Shown: positions 24,230 through 31,891, counted from the stretch's first letter. The stretch: DNA of 37,112 bases from Streptomyces sp. MZ04 (GCF_004684775.1 NZ_SRIC01000050.1:1-37112); one strand, 5' to 3'. Notes: generated from the sequence alone by a model not told the origin. Numbers and translations are program-made.

Positions 24230-24892
24230 TCAGTGGATGATTCCAGTGCGCAGGGCCACCGCTACCATCCCGGCCCGGTCACCCGTGCCGAGCTTGCGCG
24301 CGATACGGGCGAGGTGACTCTTCACGGTCAGGGCGGAGAGCCCCATCGAGACGCCGATGGCCTTGTTCGACTGGCCCTCGGCGACGAGGCGGAGCACCTC
24401 GACCTCGCGGCCGGACAGCTCGCGGTAGCCGCCGGGGTGGCTCGGGGCGCCCGGCGGGCGGCGGTGCATTCGGGCGGCGGCCGAGCCGATGGGCGCGGCG
24501 CCGGGACGGGTGGGGAGACCGACATTGGTGCGGGTACCGGTGACGACATAGCCCTTCACGCCGCCCGCGAGGGCGTTGCGTACGGCACCGATGTCGTCGG
24601 CGGCGGAGAGCGCGAGGCCGTTGGGCCAGCCCGCCGCGCGGGTTTCGGAGAGGAGCGTCAGGCCGGAGCCGTCGGGGAGGTGGACGTCTGCGACGCAGAT
24701 GTCACGGGGGTTGCCGATGCGGGGACGAGCCTCCGCGATCGACGAGGCCTCGATCACGTCGCGTACACCGAGCGCCCACAGGTGGCGGGTGACGGTGGAG
24801 CGGACACGTGGGTCGGCCACGACGACCATGGCGGTCGGCTTGTTCGGGCGGTAGGCGACCAGGCTTGCGGGCTGCTCGAGGAGAACGGACAC
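24230..24892 (-). CDS. Receiver/LuxR-type HTH response regulator
   Basis: A 220-residue regulator with an N-terminal receiver-like domain and a C-terminal LuxR/NarL-type helix-turn-helix. The receiver runs from about residue 20 (AMVVVADPRVRSTVTRHL); the phospho-acceptor is probably the Asp in ICVADVHLPDGSGL. The usual Asp-Asp pair after strand 1 is reduced to a single Asp (VVADP), so normal phosphorylation is uncertain. The HTH is complete (ELSGREVEVLRLVAEGQSN, then ALTVKSHLARIARKLG). The GTG at 24892 is chosen for AGGAGG 6 nt upstream on the - strand; a longer frame reaches 25045 without such a site. No histidine kinase gene is adjacent, so it is an orphan. Targets are unknown. Confidence 0.85.
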   Translation of the reverse strand: MSVLLEQPASLVAYRPNKPTAMVVVADPRVRSTVTRHLWALGVRDVIEASSIAEARPRIGNPRDICVADVHLPDGSGLTLLSETRAAGWPNGLALSAADDIGAVRNALAGGVKGYVVTGTRTNVGLPTRPGAAPIGSAAARMHRRPPGAPSHPGGYRELSGREVEVLRLVAEGQSNKAIGVSMGLSALTVKSHLARIARKLGTGDRAGMVAVALRTGIIH

Positions 24893-25024
24893 CAGGCCTC
24901 CTGGGGTGCGGGACGGAACCGGCTCGGGGATGAAGCCGGGACGTACCGTGCTTTCAAGGTCACCCACCTCTTCGGCACCAAACCCGCCCGCCTTTAGAGA
25001 ATGATCACGATTTGGTGAGTAACA

Positions 25025-25060
25025 ATTCGGACCATTCGGACACATGATCGATCATCCGAA
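25025..25060. promoter_or_regulatory. Repeats and palindrome upstream of the LuxR-type gene
   Basis: Two direct copies of ATTCGGAC(C/A) (about 25025-25041) are followed by the perfect 12-bp palindrome ATGATCGATCAT (25044-25055) and an inverted CCGAA (25056-25060). This is locally AT-rich in a GC-rich genome. On the - strand a TTGTTA box lies beside it. It is a good candidate control region for the LuxR-type gene about 135 nt away. Confidence 0.45.
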
Positions 25061-25093
25061 GATCAACCCGAATCGGAGTCGCTCAGAAACGAT

Positions 25094-25132
25094 CCCGCAG
25101 GTGTCGGGGCGTCACCCGGACGCCTGTGCGGG
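25094..25132 (-). terminator. Possible terminator after DUF3000 gene
   Basis: CCCGCAGGTGTC (25094-25105) can pair with GACGCCTGTGCGGG (25119-25132) with a 2-nt bulge and one wobble pair. It starts 9 nt beyond the DUF3000 stop on the - strand. Confidence 0.5.
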
Positions 25133-25141
25133 CATCTCCGG

Positions 25142-25810
25142 TCACGGACTCTGCGGTCCCCGCCGCTGCGGCAGCGACACCACGGAACCGTCGCCTCCCT
25201 GCCCGGCCGGCGGCAGTCCCGCCACCTGGCAGAGCAGATCGCACCACGCCGCGAGATGCGCCGCCGTGTCCGGCACCCCGCCGGAGCCCTCGCCCGGCGA
25301 CGGAGTCCAGGAAGCCCGGATCTCGATCTGCGACGCGGGCGGGCGCTCGGAGAGTCCGCCGAAGTAGTGCGACCCGGCGCGCGTGACCGTGCCGCTCGGC
25401 GCCCCGCACACCAGACCGCGCGCCTGCAGCGCGCCCGTCAGCCACGACCAGCACACCTCGGGAAGCAACGGGTCCGCCGCCATCTCCGGTTCCAGCTCCG
25501 CGCGCACCAGCGTGACGAGGCGGAACGTGCCGTGCCAGGCGTCGTGCCCCGCCGGGTCGTGCAGCAGCACCAGGCGGCCGTCCGCCAGGTCGTCTTCGCC
25601 GTCGACCACCGCCGCCTCCAGCGCGTACGCGTACGGGGCGAGGCGCTGCGGAGGCCGCGTCGGGTCGATCTCGATCTCAGGCCGAAGCCGTGCCCCGCGC
25701 AGTGCGTCCACCGCCGCGCGGAAGGGCAACGGAGCCGATTCCGCCACCTTCCCCTCCGTACTTTCCATCTCGCCAGCGCCGTCCGACCGTTGTCCCTGAG
25801 CCGCAGCCAT
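25142..25810 (-). CDS. DUF3000 family protein
   Basis: A 222-residue cytosolic protein that I recognise as the actinobacterial DUF3000 family, of unknown function. A polar N-terminus of about 25 residues precedes the conserved core (PFRAAVDALRGARLRPEI, RLAPYAYALEAAV, GRLVLLHDPAGHDAWHGTFR, CWSWLTGAL). The C-terminal part has IEIRASWTP and HLAAWCDLLCQVAGLPP. The ATG at 25810 has no ribosome-binding site but lies 7 nt after a TAATCT -10 box, so the mRNA is probably leaderless. An internal ATG at 25768 is an alternative. It is divergent from hemE across 121 nt; this neighbourhood is conserved in Streptomyces, which hints at a link with heme synthesis or simply old synteny. Confidence 0.85.
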   Translation of the reverse strand: MAAAQGQRSDGAGEMESTEGKVAESAPLPFRAAVDALRGARLRPEIEIDPTRPPQRLAPYAYALEAAVVDGEDDLADGRLVLLHDPAGHDAWHGTFRLVTLVRAELEPEMAADPLLPEVCWSWLTGALQARGLVCGAPSGTVTRAGSHYFGGLSERPPASQIEIRASWTPSPGEGSGGVPDTAAHLAAWCDLLCQVAGLPPAGQGGDGSVVSLPQRRGPQSP

Positions 25811-25817
25811 GCGGGGA

Positions 25818-25823
25818 AGATTA
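25818..25823 (-). promoter_or_regulatory. -10 box for leaderless DUF3000 mRNA
   Basis: On the - strand TAATCT ends 7 nt before the ATG at 25810, and the intervening bases (TTCCCCGC, to the A) contain no ribosome-binding site. This is a close fit to a leaderless Streptomyces promoter. Confidence 0.55.
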
Positions 25824-25885
25824 AGGGGAACCGCCGCTTCGCGCAGGGAGGAACACCCCTGAGAGGGGGCTCGGTCAAGCCAGGG

Positions 25886-25925
25886 TGTCCCTCGGGACAG
25901 GGGGTGAACGGGCCCGTGCGAGACT
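25886..25925 (+). promoter_or_regulatory. hemE promoter region with inverted repeat
   Basis: TGTCCCTCGGGACA (25886-25899) is an inverted repeat of 6+2+6 bases. It is followed by GAGACT (25920-25925), a -10-like hexamer ending 6 nt before the hemE GTG. The repeat would sit near the -35 position and could be an operator. No ribosome-binding site is present, so a leaderless transcript is likely. Confidence 0.4.
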
Positions 25926-25931
25926 TTCCGC

Positions 25932-26999
25932 GTGAGTGCCAACAACAGCCCCGCGGGCCAGCAGAACGCAGCGACGTACGACTCCGCCTTCATGAAGGCC
26001 TGCAGGCGCGAGCCCGTGCCGCACACGCCGGTCTGGTTCATGCGGCAGGCCGGGCGCTCACTTCCCGAGTACCGCAAGGTGCGCGAGGGCACGGCCATGC
26101 TGGAGTCCTGCATGATGCCGGAGCTCGTCACGGAGATCACGCTGCAGCCGGTGCGCCGCCACAAGGTCGACGCCGCGATCTACTTCAGCGACATCGTCGT
26201 ACCCCTCAAGGCCATCGGCATCGACCTCGACATCAAGCCCGGCATCGGCCCGGTCGTCGCCAGCCCCATCCGCTCGCGCGCCGACCTCGCGCAGCTGCGG
26301 GATCTGACGCCCGAGGACGTCCACTACGTCACCGAGGCGATCGGGATGCTGACGGGTGAGCTCGGGTCGACGCCGCTCATCGGGTTCGCCGGTGCGCCTT
26401 TCACTCTCGCGAGTTACCTGGTCGAGGGCGGTCCGAGCCGTAACCACGAGCACACCAAGGCGCTCATGTACGGCGACCCGGAGCTGTGGGCCGAGCTGCT
26501 CGACCGGCTCGCGGAGATCACCGGGGCCTTCCTGAAGGTGCAGATCGAGGCGGGCGCGAGCGCCGTGCAGCTCTTCGACTCGTGGGTGGGCGCGCTCGCT
26601 CCCGCCGACTACCGGCGCTCCGTGATGCCCGCGTCGAAGAAGGTGTTCGACGCGGTGGCCTCGTACGGCGTGCCCCGCATCCACTTCGGTGTCGGTACGG
26701 GCGAGCTGCTCGGCCTGATGGGAGAGGCGGGCGCCGACGTGGTGGGCGCCGACTGGCGGGTGCCCATGGACGAGGCGGCCCGGCGGGTCGGCCCCGGCAA
26801 GGCGCTGCAGGGCAACCTCGACCCGGCGGTCCTCTTCTCCACGCGCGAGGCGGTCGAGGCCAAGACGGACGAGGTGCTCGCCGCCGCTTCCGGGCTCGAG
26901 GGACACATCTTCAACCTCGGGCACGGAGTCCTGCCGTCCACGGACCCGGACGCGTTGACGCGGCTCGTGGAGCACGTCCACACGCGTACGGCCGTGTGA
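25932..26999 (+). CDS. hemE: Uroporphyrinogen decarboxylase
   Basis: A 355-residue cytosolic enzyme that removes four acetate carboxyls from uroporphyrinogen III to give coproporphyrinogen III. The N-terminal signature is intact ([21 protein letters not shown]), with the substrate-binding arginines. IYFSDIVVP contains the conserved catalytic Asp. The C-terminal block [23 protein letters not shown] is typical. The GTG at 25932 matches the family N-terminus and no ribosome-binding site precedes it, fitting a leaderless message. The next two heme genes, hemY and chdC, lie about 5 kb downstream. A T-tailed terminator follows directly. Length is normal. Confidence 0.95.
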   Translation: MSANNSPAGQQNAATYDSAFMKACRREPVPHTPVWFMRQAGRSLPEYRKVREGTAMLESCMMPELVTEITLQPVRRHKVDAAIYFSDIVVPLKAIGIDLDIKPGIGPVVASPIRSRADLAQLRDLTPEDVHYVTEAIGMLTGELGSTPLIGFAGAPFTLASYLVEGGPSRNHEHTKALMYGDPELWAELLDRLAEITGAFLKVQIEAGASAVQLFDSWVGALAPADYRRSVMPASKKVFDAVASYGVPRIHFGVGTGELLGLMGEAGADVVGADWRVPMDEAARRVGPGKALQGNLDPAVLFSTREAVEAKTDEVLAAASGLEGHIFNLGHGVLPSTDPDALTRLVEHVHTRTAV

Positions 27000-27024
27000 A
27001 GGACTGGCGTCTGAAAGATGTCTG

Positions 27025-27062
27025 AAAAGGGTCCCTGTCCGATCGGGCAGGGACCCCTTTTT
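27025..27062. terminator. Rho-independent terminator after hemE (bidirectional)
   Basis: AAAAGGGTCCCTGTCC pairs with GGGCAGGGACCCCTTTT (one bulge, one wobble) around a GATC loop, and the right arm ends in a run of five T. This classical form is uncommon in Streptomyces. The A-run on the left means it also works for the GH114-like gene converging from the right. Confidence 0.93.
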
Positions 27063-27070
27063 GTCAGAGG

Positions 27071-27859
27071 TCAGCAAGGCCTGCGCCACACGTCCAGGTC
27101 CAGCTTCTTCCGCATGGAGGAAAGCCCGAGTCGGCGCGTGCCGTCGCAGAACTCCTCGTTGGGCACGGCGTACTCGACGTGAAGGACCGCCTTGCCCGCC
27201 TTCACGAACGGGGTGAGCGCGGCGCATTCCCCGTACTGGGCGCATTCCTCGTTGACGGCGAAGTCGAAGTCGTCGACGAGCCGGGGGATCTGCGGCAGGT
27301 CGTTCTTCAGGCCCACGGACAGGCCGCGGTCGTGCGCGAGGCGGGCGATCATCCGGTTGAAGGCCAGCTGGTGGCGGGCGGTCAGCGGGAATCCGGTGCG
27401 GTTCAGATAGCCGTCGAGGAGGTCCGGCTCGACGGCGTCGAAGCCCTTGCGGCGGCACATGTCGAAGCGCGCCGCCAGCAGCGGGCGCAGCACATCGAGA
27501 CGGCGGATGTCGAGCCAGCGCTCCCCTTTCCAGCCGTTGGGACGGCCGAGGACCGAGGCGGGGAAGTCGCCCCTGTCGGGGCGGAAGGACTCCCAGGCAC
27601 CGGCGTTGACGTAACAGATGACGCGGCGCCCGTCCCTGTGCAGCCGGGCCACGTCGGACGCGCGGTTCTCGAAGCCGTCGATGTCGTAGACGGGCACGTC
27701 CACGCGCGGATCGACGCGGCCGTCGAGCTGCCACTGCCAGGCGGTGCCGGGACGCGGCCGCCAGGGTGCCGGGTCCGCTTCGTCCCGCGCGGCCGATGAG
27801 CAGCCGGAGAGGAGGAGGACGGCGGCAAGGAGTGGGGCGAGGGCACGGCAGCGGTTCAT
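27071..27859 (-). CDS. GH114-like secreted lipoprotein (polygalactosaminidase/TM1410 family)
   Basis: A 262-residue lipoprotein with a TIM-barrel-like domain of the glycoside hydrolase 114/TM1410 group; characterised members are endo-alpha-1,4-polygalactosaminidases. The signal peptide ends in lipobox LSGC, Cys at residue 20. Family motifs are VPVYDIDGFENRASDVARL, RRVICYVNAGAWESFRPDR, KGFDAVEPDLLDGY (acidic active-site region), LSVGLKNDLPQI and FAVNEECAQYGEC. The ATG at 27859 with GGAGG 7 nt upstream is preferred. A second, identical ribosome-binding site and ATG lies exactly 75 nt further upstream (27934) inside a tandem duplication; starting there would add 25 basic residues before the signal peptide. 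Substrate in this organism is unknown. Confidence 0.82.
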   Translation of the reverse strand: MNRCRALAPLLAAVLLLSGCSSAARDEADPAPWRPRPGTAWQWQLDGRVDPRVDVPVYDIDGFENRASDVARLHRDGRRVICYVNAGAWESFRPDRGDFPASVLGRPNGWKGERWLDIRRLDVLRPLLAARFDMCRRKGFDAVEPDLLDGYLNRTGFPLTARHQLAFNRMIARLAHDRGLSVGLKNDLPQIPRLVDDFDFAVNEECAQYGECAALTPFVKAGKAVLHVEYAVPNEEFCDGTRRLGLSSMRKKLDLDVWRRPC

Positions 27860-27985
27860 GGCGCGCCTCCGATCCCGGCCACCGACGGCACGGTCACACG
27901 TAGCAGTGTGGGCGAGGGCACGGCAGCGGTTCATGGCGCGCCTCCGATCCCGGCCACCGACGGCACGGTCACACGTAGCAGTGTG
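27835..27985. repeat. 75-bp tandem duplication covering the GH114-like gene start
   Basis: Bases 27835-27910 are identical to 27910-27985, giving two copies with a period of 75 bp (25 codons). Each copy carries the ribosome-binding site, ATG, first eight codons and about 45 bp of upstream DNA. The perfect identity points to a recent event. Confidence 0.93.
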
Positions 27986-28249
27986 TGTCCGTGCCGCTCT
28001 GACGCGTCACATAATGCGGCCCGATTGAGTGGGCGCGAATCAGGGCGCACTTGCTCTCCGCGGGGGCCGTGTCACTTTCGGATGGCACCCCGACGGGTCG
28101 GGGCCGTAGCCCGTTGCGGTTACATCTGATGATCTTCTCGGTGGGGTGCGGCCGCCCCACTGAGGAGCAGCCACATAATCCCCTTCGTCTCTGATCAACT
28201 CCGGCCACGGCTACCAGCCGGGCCGCAGACGGCAAAGGGAGTTCTCCAC
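27860..28249. other. Divergent intergenic region, GH114-like / amidohydrolase
   Basis: This region contains the outer copy of the 75-bp duplication. Beyond it are a 16-bp inverted repeat CCCCGACGGGTCGGGG (28088-28103), a stem GTGGGG/CCCCAC (28141-28160) and two CATAAT words (28012 and 28174 areas). I could not define a convincing -35/-10 pair for either gene. No small gene is supported. Confidence 0.55.
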
Positions 28250-29356
28250 GTGCATCAGGTCGGAAGAAGAGTCGGAAGAAGAGTCGGAAGAAGATCTGTC
28301 GTCGCCGGAACCGCATGGGTGGCAGCGGCTGTCGTGCTGTGGCCGTCCGCCGGATCCGCTGCCGCCGACGGCCGCTGCTTCGATCGCCAGAAGCAGCCGT
28401 ACACCTCCGTGGTCGACGGCCACCTGCACTTCCGCCCCTTCGGCGGCCAAGCCGTCCCGTTCAACGAGATGGTCGGCTACCTGAAGAAGAGCGGTGTTCG
28501 GCATGCGAGCGTCTTCGGGATCGGGCAGAAGCTGCCGGTGGACTCCTCCTGCACCTACTACCTGGACTGCCCCGGCACCCCCGTTCTGCCCAGCCTCAAG
28601 AACGACATGGTCAACGCCGAGAACCTCGTGGAGTTCAAGCCGAAGGACGTCGACCTGGCCCTGTCCATGACGTTTCCGGACCTGGCCAACCCGACGACCG
28701 TCCCTGCCGGAATGCGCCTGCTGGACAAGGAGTTCCCCGGCATGTTCCGGTGGATGGGCGAGGTCAACCTGATCAAACAGGCCATCCTGCCCAACCACCA
28801 CGAGCCGGCGGACGCCAGGGACATCAGGCAGTGGGCACCCTTTATGAAGGAACTACGGAAACGCGGAATTCCGCTCACGATCCACTCGGACCTCGGCAAC
28901 AACCAGCGCCCGACGCAGTACCTCCATCTGATGGAGGAAGTTCTTGAGCGCTACCCGCACAACAAGATCGTCTGGGCGCACATGGGGCTGTCGAAGGAAC
29001 TGACCACGATGGAGCCCGACCGGCATATCCAGATCATGAAGCGGCTCCTGGACCGCTACCCCGGCCTCACCCTCGATCTCAGCTGGCGCGTCCTCGAGGA
29101 TGTCTACTTCAGCAAGAGCGGAGTCCGGAAGAAGTATGCGGACTTCCTCGACGCCTACCCCACCAGAGCAATCCCCGGCACCGACTTCGTCGCCTCACGC
29201 AGCAAGAACTACGAGATCTACAAGAAGGAGCTCGAAGTAACGAGCCGGATCAACAAATCCCTCGACGACGGGGCATTCCGCAACATCGCCCTCGGACAGA
29301 ACTACTTCGATCTACTGGGGATCAAGGAGACAGCTCCGCACATCTGCAAGGCGTGA
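28250..29356 (+). CDS. Secreted amidohydrolase-family protein with Tat-like signal
   Basis: A 368-residue exported protein of the amidohydrolase (Amidohydro_2) superfamily. The N-terminus MHQVGRRVGRRVGRRS has three Arg-Arg pairs, then a hydrophobic stretch (VVAGTAWVAAAVVLW) and an Ala-x-Ala cleavage region near residue 38, so Tat export is plausible. The mature part opens with SVVDGHLHFRPFG, where His-x-His is the first metal-binding motif. IPLTIHSDLGNN and IVWAHMGLS supply further conserved His. WAHMG and the late GTDFVASRS (Asp) complete the usual metal/catalytic set. The GTG has GGGAG about 9 nt upstream. The Arg-rich segment is encoded by three perfect 12-bp repeats. The substrate cannot be inferred. 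Confidence 0.78.
   Translation: MHQVGRRVGRRVGRRSVVAGTAWVAAAVVLWPSAGSAAADGRCFDRQKQPYTSVVDGHLHFRPFGGQAVPFNEMVGYLKKSGVRHASVFGIGQKLPVDSSCTYYLDCPGTPVLPSLKNDMVNAENLVEFKPKDVDLALSMTFPDLANPTTVPAGMRLLDKEFPGMFRWMGEVNLIKQAILPNHHEPADARDIRQWAPFMKELRKRGIPLTIHSDLGNNQRPTQYLHLMEEVLERYPHNKIVWAHMGLSKELTTMEPDRHIQIMKRLLDRYPGLTLDLSWRVLEDVYFSKSGVRKKYADFLDAYPTRAIPGTDFVASRSKNYEIYKKELEVTSRINKSLDDGAFRNIALGQNYFDLLGIKETAPHICKA
28259..28294 (+). repeat. 12-bp tandem repeat x3 encoding Arg-Arg pairs
   Basis: GTCGGAAGAAGA is repeated three times without error at codons 4-15 of the amidohydrolase gene, encoding V-G-R-R each time. AGA and AAG-type codons are rare in this GC-rich genome (AGA is used for Arg six times here), so the repeat is compositionally foreign to its surroundings. 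Confidence 0.92.
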
Positions 29357-29374
29357 CGGGTAAGGCCGGAAAGC

Positions 29375-29402
29375 AGGGGTAGCCCCCTTCGGGGCGCCCC
29401 CT
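29375..29402. terminator. Bidirectional terminator, amidohydrolase / oxidoreductase
   Basis: AGGGG-TA-GCCCC (29375-29386) and GGGGC-G-CCCCCT (29391-29402) pair around a stable CTTC/TTCG-type loop. It starts 18 nt after the amidohydrolase stop and overlaps the stop of the opposing oxidoreductase gene. Confidence 0.75.
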
Positions 29403-30786
29403 AGACCCCCCTCGCCCGCACCGCCGCCACCGCCTTGCGTGCCGCCACCAGGATCGGGTCCCACACCGGTGAGAACGGTGGGGCGTAACCGAGGTCCAGT
29501 GCGGTCATCTGTTCCGCCGTCATCCGTGCCGTCAGGGCCACCGCGGCGATGTCCACGCGCTTGGCGGCGCCCTCGCGGCCCACGATCTGGACGCCGAGCA
29601 GCCGGCCCGTGCCGCGCTCGGCGAGCATCTTCACCGTCATCAGGGCGGCGCCGGGGTAGTAGCCCGCGCGGCTCGTCGACTCGATGGTCACCGTCACGTA
29701 CCGCAGGCCCGCGGACCGCGCCTCCTTCTCGCGCAGGCCCGTGCGCGCGATCTCCAGGTCGCAGACCTTGCTGACCGCCGTGCCGACGACACCGGGGAAG
29801 GTCGCGTAACCGCCGCCCACGTTCGAGCCGATGACCTGGCCGTGCTTGTTGGCGTGCGTGCCGAGCGCGATATGGCGTTCGCGGCCCGAGACCAGGTCGA
29901 GCACCTCCACGCAGTCGCCGCCCGCCCAGATGTCGTCGTGGCCGCGTACGCGCATCGCGAGATCCGTGAGCAGCCCGCCGTGCTCGCCGAGGGGCAGTCC
30001 CGCCGCGCGGGCGAGTTCCGTCTCGGGGCGCACGCCGATGCCGAGCACCACCACGTCCGCCGGATACTCGGCGTCCTCCGTGGCCACCGCCCTGACCCGG
30101 CCGTCCTCACCGGTGAGGATCTTGGTGACCTCGGAGCCGTTCACCATCTCGATGCCCATCCCCGACATCGCGTCGTGGACCAGGCGGCCCATGTCCGGGT
30201 CGAGCGTCGACATCGGCTCGGCGCCGCGGTTGACGACCGTGACCTCGTAGCGGCGCTGGATCAGCGCCTCGGCCATCTCGACGCCGATGTAGCCCGCGCC
30301 GATGACGACCGCTCTGCGGCCCGGTGTGTCGGCGAGCGTGTCCAGGAGCGCCTGGCCGTCGTCGAGGGTCTGCACGCCGTGCACGCCCGGGGCGTCGATG
30401 CCGGGCAGCGAAGGGCGGACCGGACGGGCGCCGGTGCCGATCACGAGTTTGTCGTACGCCGTCCAGTCCTCGGCCCCGGATTCGAGGTCCCGGCTGCGCA
30501 CGCGGCGGCCCGCCGGATCGATCTCCACGACCTCCGTACGCATCCGCAGGTCGATGTCGCGCGCCCGGTGCTCCTCGGGCGTGCGCGCGATCAGCTCGTC
30601 CCGCGAGGGGACGTCGCCGCCCACCCAGTAGGGGATGCCGCAGGCCGAGTACGAGGTGAAGTGGCCGCGCTCGAAGGCGACGATCTCCAGCTCGTCCGGT
30701 CCCTTGAGCCTGCGTGCCTGCGATGCGGCGGACATACCCGCCGCGTCGCCCCCGATGACCACCAGTCGCTCTCTCGCGCTACTCAT
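29401..30786 (-). CDS. FAD-dependent CoA-disulfide-reductase-like oxidoreductase
   Basis: A 461-residue pyridine nucleotide-disulfide oxidoreductase of the CoA-disulfide reductase / NADH oxidase group. Motifs are the FAD-binding LVVIGGDAAGMSAAS at 8-22, the redox-active single Cys49 in SYSACGIPYWVGG, the NAD(P)-binding VVIGAGYIGVEMAEAL near 160-175, and the second FAD block DIWAGGDCVEV. The C-terminal dimerisation domain is complete (AGYYPGAALMTVKMLAE, GREGAAKRVD). It lies 35 nt after the DUF4349 gene in the same direction. TAGCGT stands 6 nt before the ATG with no ribosome-binding site, so it probably also has its own leaderless promoter. In mycothiol-using actinomycetes the true disulfide substrate is uncertain. 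Confidence 0.87.
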   Translation of the reverse strand: MSSARERLVVIGGDAAGMSAASQARRLKGPDELEIVAFERGHFTSYSACGIPYWVGGDVPSRDELIARTPEEHRARDIDLRMRTEVVEIDPAGRRVRSRDLESGAEDWTAYDKLVIGTGARPVRPSLPGIDAPGVHGVQTLDDGQALLDTLADTPGRRAVVIGAGYIGVEMAEALIQRRYEVTVVNRGAEPMSTLDPDMGRLVHDAMSGMGIEMVNGSEVTKILTGEDGRVRAVATEDAEYPADVVVLGIGVRPETELARAAGLPLGEHGGLLTDLAMRVRGHDDIWAGGDCVEVLDLVSGRERHIALGTHANKHGQVIGSNVGGGYATFPGVVGTAVSKVCDLEIARTGLREKEARSAGLRYVTVTIESTSRAGYYPGAALMTVKMLAERGTGRLLGVQIVGREGAAKRVDIAAVALTARMTAEQMTALDLGYAPPFSPVWDPILVAARKAVAAVRARGV

Positions 30787-30792
30787 ACGGAC

Positions 30793-30798
30793 ACGCTA
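30793..30798 (-). promoter_or_regulatory. -10 box for leaderless oxidoreductase mRNA
   Basis: On the - strand TAGCGT lies exactly 6 nt (GTCCGT) before the ATG at 30786, within the 35-nt gap after the DUF4349 gene. It is the same hexamer as that before the GT39-like gene. Confidence 0.5.
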
Positions 30799-30821
30799 CG
30801 GCGCGGCGGCAGTTGGCGTGC

Positions 30822-31823
30822 TCAGTCGTCGTCGCCCTCGCGCGCCGGAGGCGCGGCAGGGGCCGGTACCTGAGCGGGCGCCGCAGCCGGACCCGTCGGC
30901 GGACCCGCCGGAGCCACGGCGGTCCTGCGGGACAGCAGCCGCCGCACAAACCGCTGCCAGAGCACGATCAGGAGCGCCGCCACCGCCGCGAACGGCAGGA
31001 TCGCGCCGAGGGCGACCGCCAGCCAGCGCAGCATCGTCACGAAGGCGTTCCAGCCGCCGGACAGCGCGTCCACGAAGGTCGGATCGTCGTCGTCCGCGTC
31101 CGCCTTCTGCACCGCCGTCTCGCTGAGCGACAGCGTGATCGTCGACATGCTCGTACGGTCCTTCAGCGAGGACTGCTGGGCGAGCAGCGCCTCCAGTTCG
31201 GACTGCCGGGAGCTCAACTCCCCTTCCAGGGTGACGACATCGCTCAGTTTCGTCGCCTTGTCCATCAGCTCCCGCACTCGCGCCACGCTGGCCCGCTGCG
31301 ACTTGATGCGGCTCTCGACGTCGACGACCTGGTCGGTGACGTCCTGCGCCTTGGCCTTGCGCTCGATCAACTTGCCCGTCCCCTCGAGGGACTTGATGAC
31401 CTCCTCGTACCGGTCCTGCGGAACCCGCAGCACGATCCGCGAGCGCTCGTGGCCGCGCCCGTCACGGTCCGTCGTCTCGTCGCCGACGACCCCGCCCGCG
31501 TCCATGGCCGCCGCCCGCGCCTCGTCCAGCGCCTTCGGCACGTCCTTGACGCGGACGGTCAGGGACGCGGTGCGGATGATGTGCGTGCCGGTGAGCTTCG
31601 GCGGCTTCTTCGCGCCGGACTTGTCCGCCTGGCCGCCGCCCACGCCACGCTCGTCGGACGAGCCCTTGTCGTCCCTCGCGGCGCTGCCCGCCGCCTTGTC
31701 GCTGTCGCCGCTGTCGCCGCTGTCGCCGCCCGCGCTGCACCCCGCGAGGGCGAGGGCGGCCGCGAGCAGGACGGCCGAGAAGGCCCGGACCGAGCGGTGC
31801 CTGGACGTGCTGGACGCGTTCAT
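30822..31823 (-). CDS. DUF4349 membrane-anchored lipoprotein
   Basis: A 333-residue envelope protein of the DUF4349 family, function unknown. The signal peptide ends in lipobox LAGC, Cys at residue 29. A disordered Ser/Gly/Asp/Lys-rich stretch (three GDS triplets) runs to about residue 75. The folded part starts with HIIRTASLTVRVKDVPKALDEA, and a coiled coil follows (SRIKSQRASVARVRELMDKA, then LSDVVTLEGELSSRQSELEA). A single membrane span (LAVALGAILPFAAVAALLIV) with a basic stop-transfer is followed by a Pro/Ala-rich cytoplasmic tail. It is thus anchored at both ends. The ATG at 31823 is chosen for the signal peptide; its ribosome-binding site is weak. The oxidoreductase gene follows 35 nt later. 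Confidence 0.83.
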   Translation of the reverse strand: MNASSTSRHRSVRAFSAVLLAAALALAGCSAGGDSGDSGDSDKAAGSAARDDKGSSDERGVGGGQADKSGAKKPPKLTGTHIIRTASLTVRVKDVPKALDEARAAAMDAGGVVGDETTDRDGRGHERSRIVLRVPQDRYEEVIKSLEGTGKLIERKAKAQDVTDQVVDVESRIKSQRASVARVRELMDKATKLSDVVTLEGELSSRQSELEALLAQQSSLKDRTSMSTITLSLSETAVQKADADDDDPTFVDALSGGWNAFVTMLRWLAVALGAILPFAAVAALLIVLWQRFVRRLLSRRTAVAPAGPPTGPAAAPAQVPAPAAPPAREGDDD

Positions 31824-31855
31824 CCCGACGTACCCCCGAGGATCGTGGTGGTTGT

Positions 31856-31891
31856 TGCTCCTTTGACTGCTCCTTTGACTGCTCCTTTGAC
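31856..31891. repeat. 12-bp tandem repeat x3 between DUF4349 gene and hemY
   Basis: TGCTCCTTTGAC occurs three times without error. On the - strand each copy reads GTCAAAGGAGCA, carrying an AAAGGAG ribosome-binding-like word 33 nt or more before the DUF4349 start. On the + strand each supplies a TTTGAC -35-like word about 85-110 nt before hemY. Confidence 0.93.

Noticed and set aside
26058..27734. Long - strand frame spanning hemE and the GH114-like gene
   Set aside because: It crosses a strong terminator and two confidently assigned genes; Arg-rich content indicates a shadow.
27860..28249. Small genes in the divergent spacer
   Set aside because: Short frames here either repeat the duplicated segment or lack coding bias and start signals.
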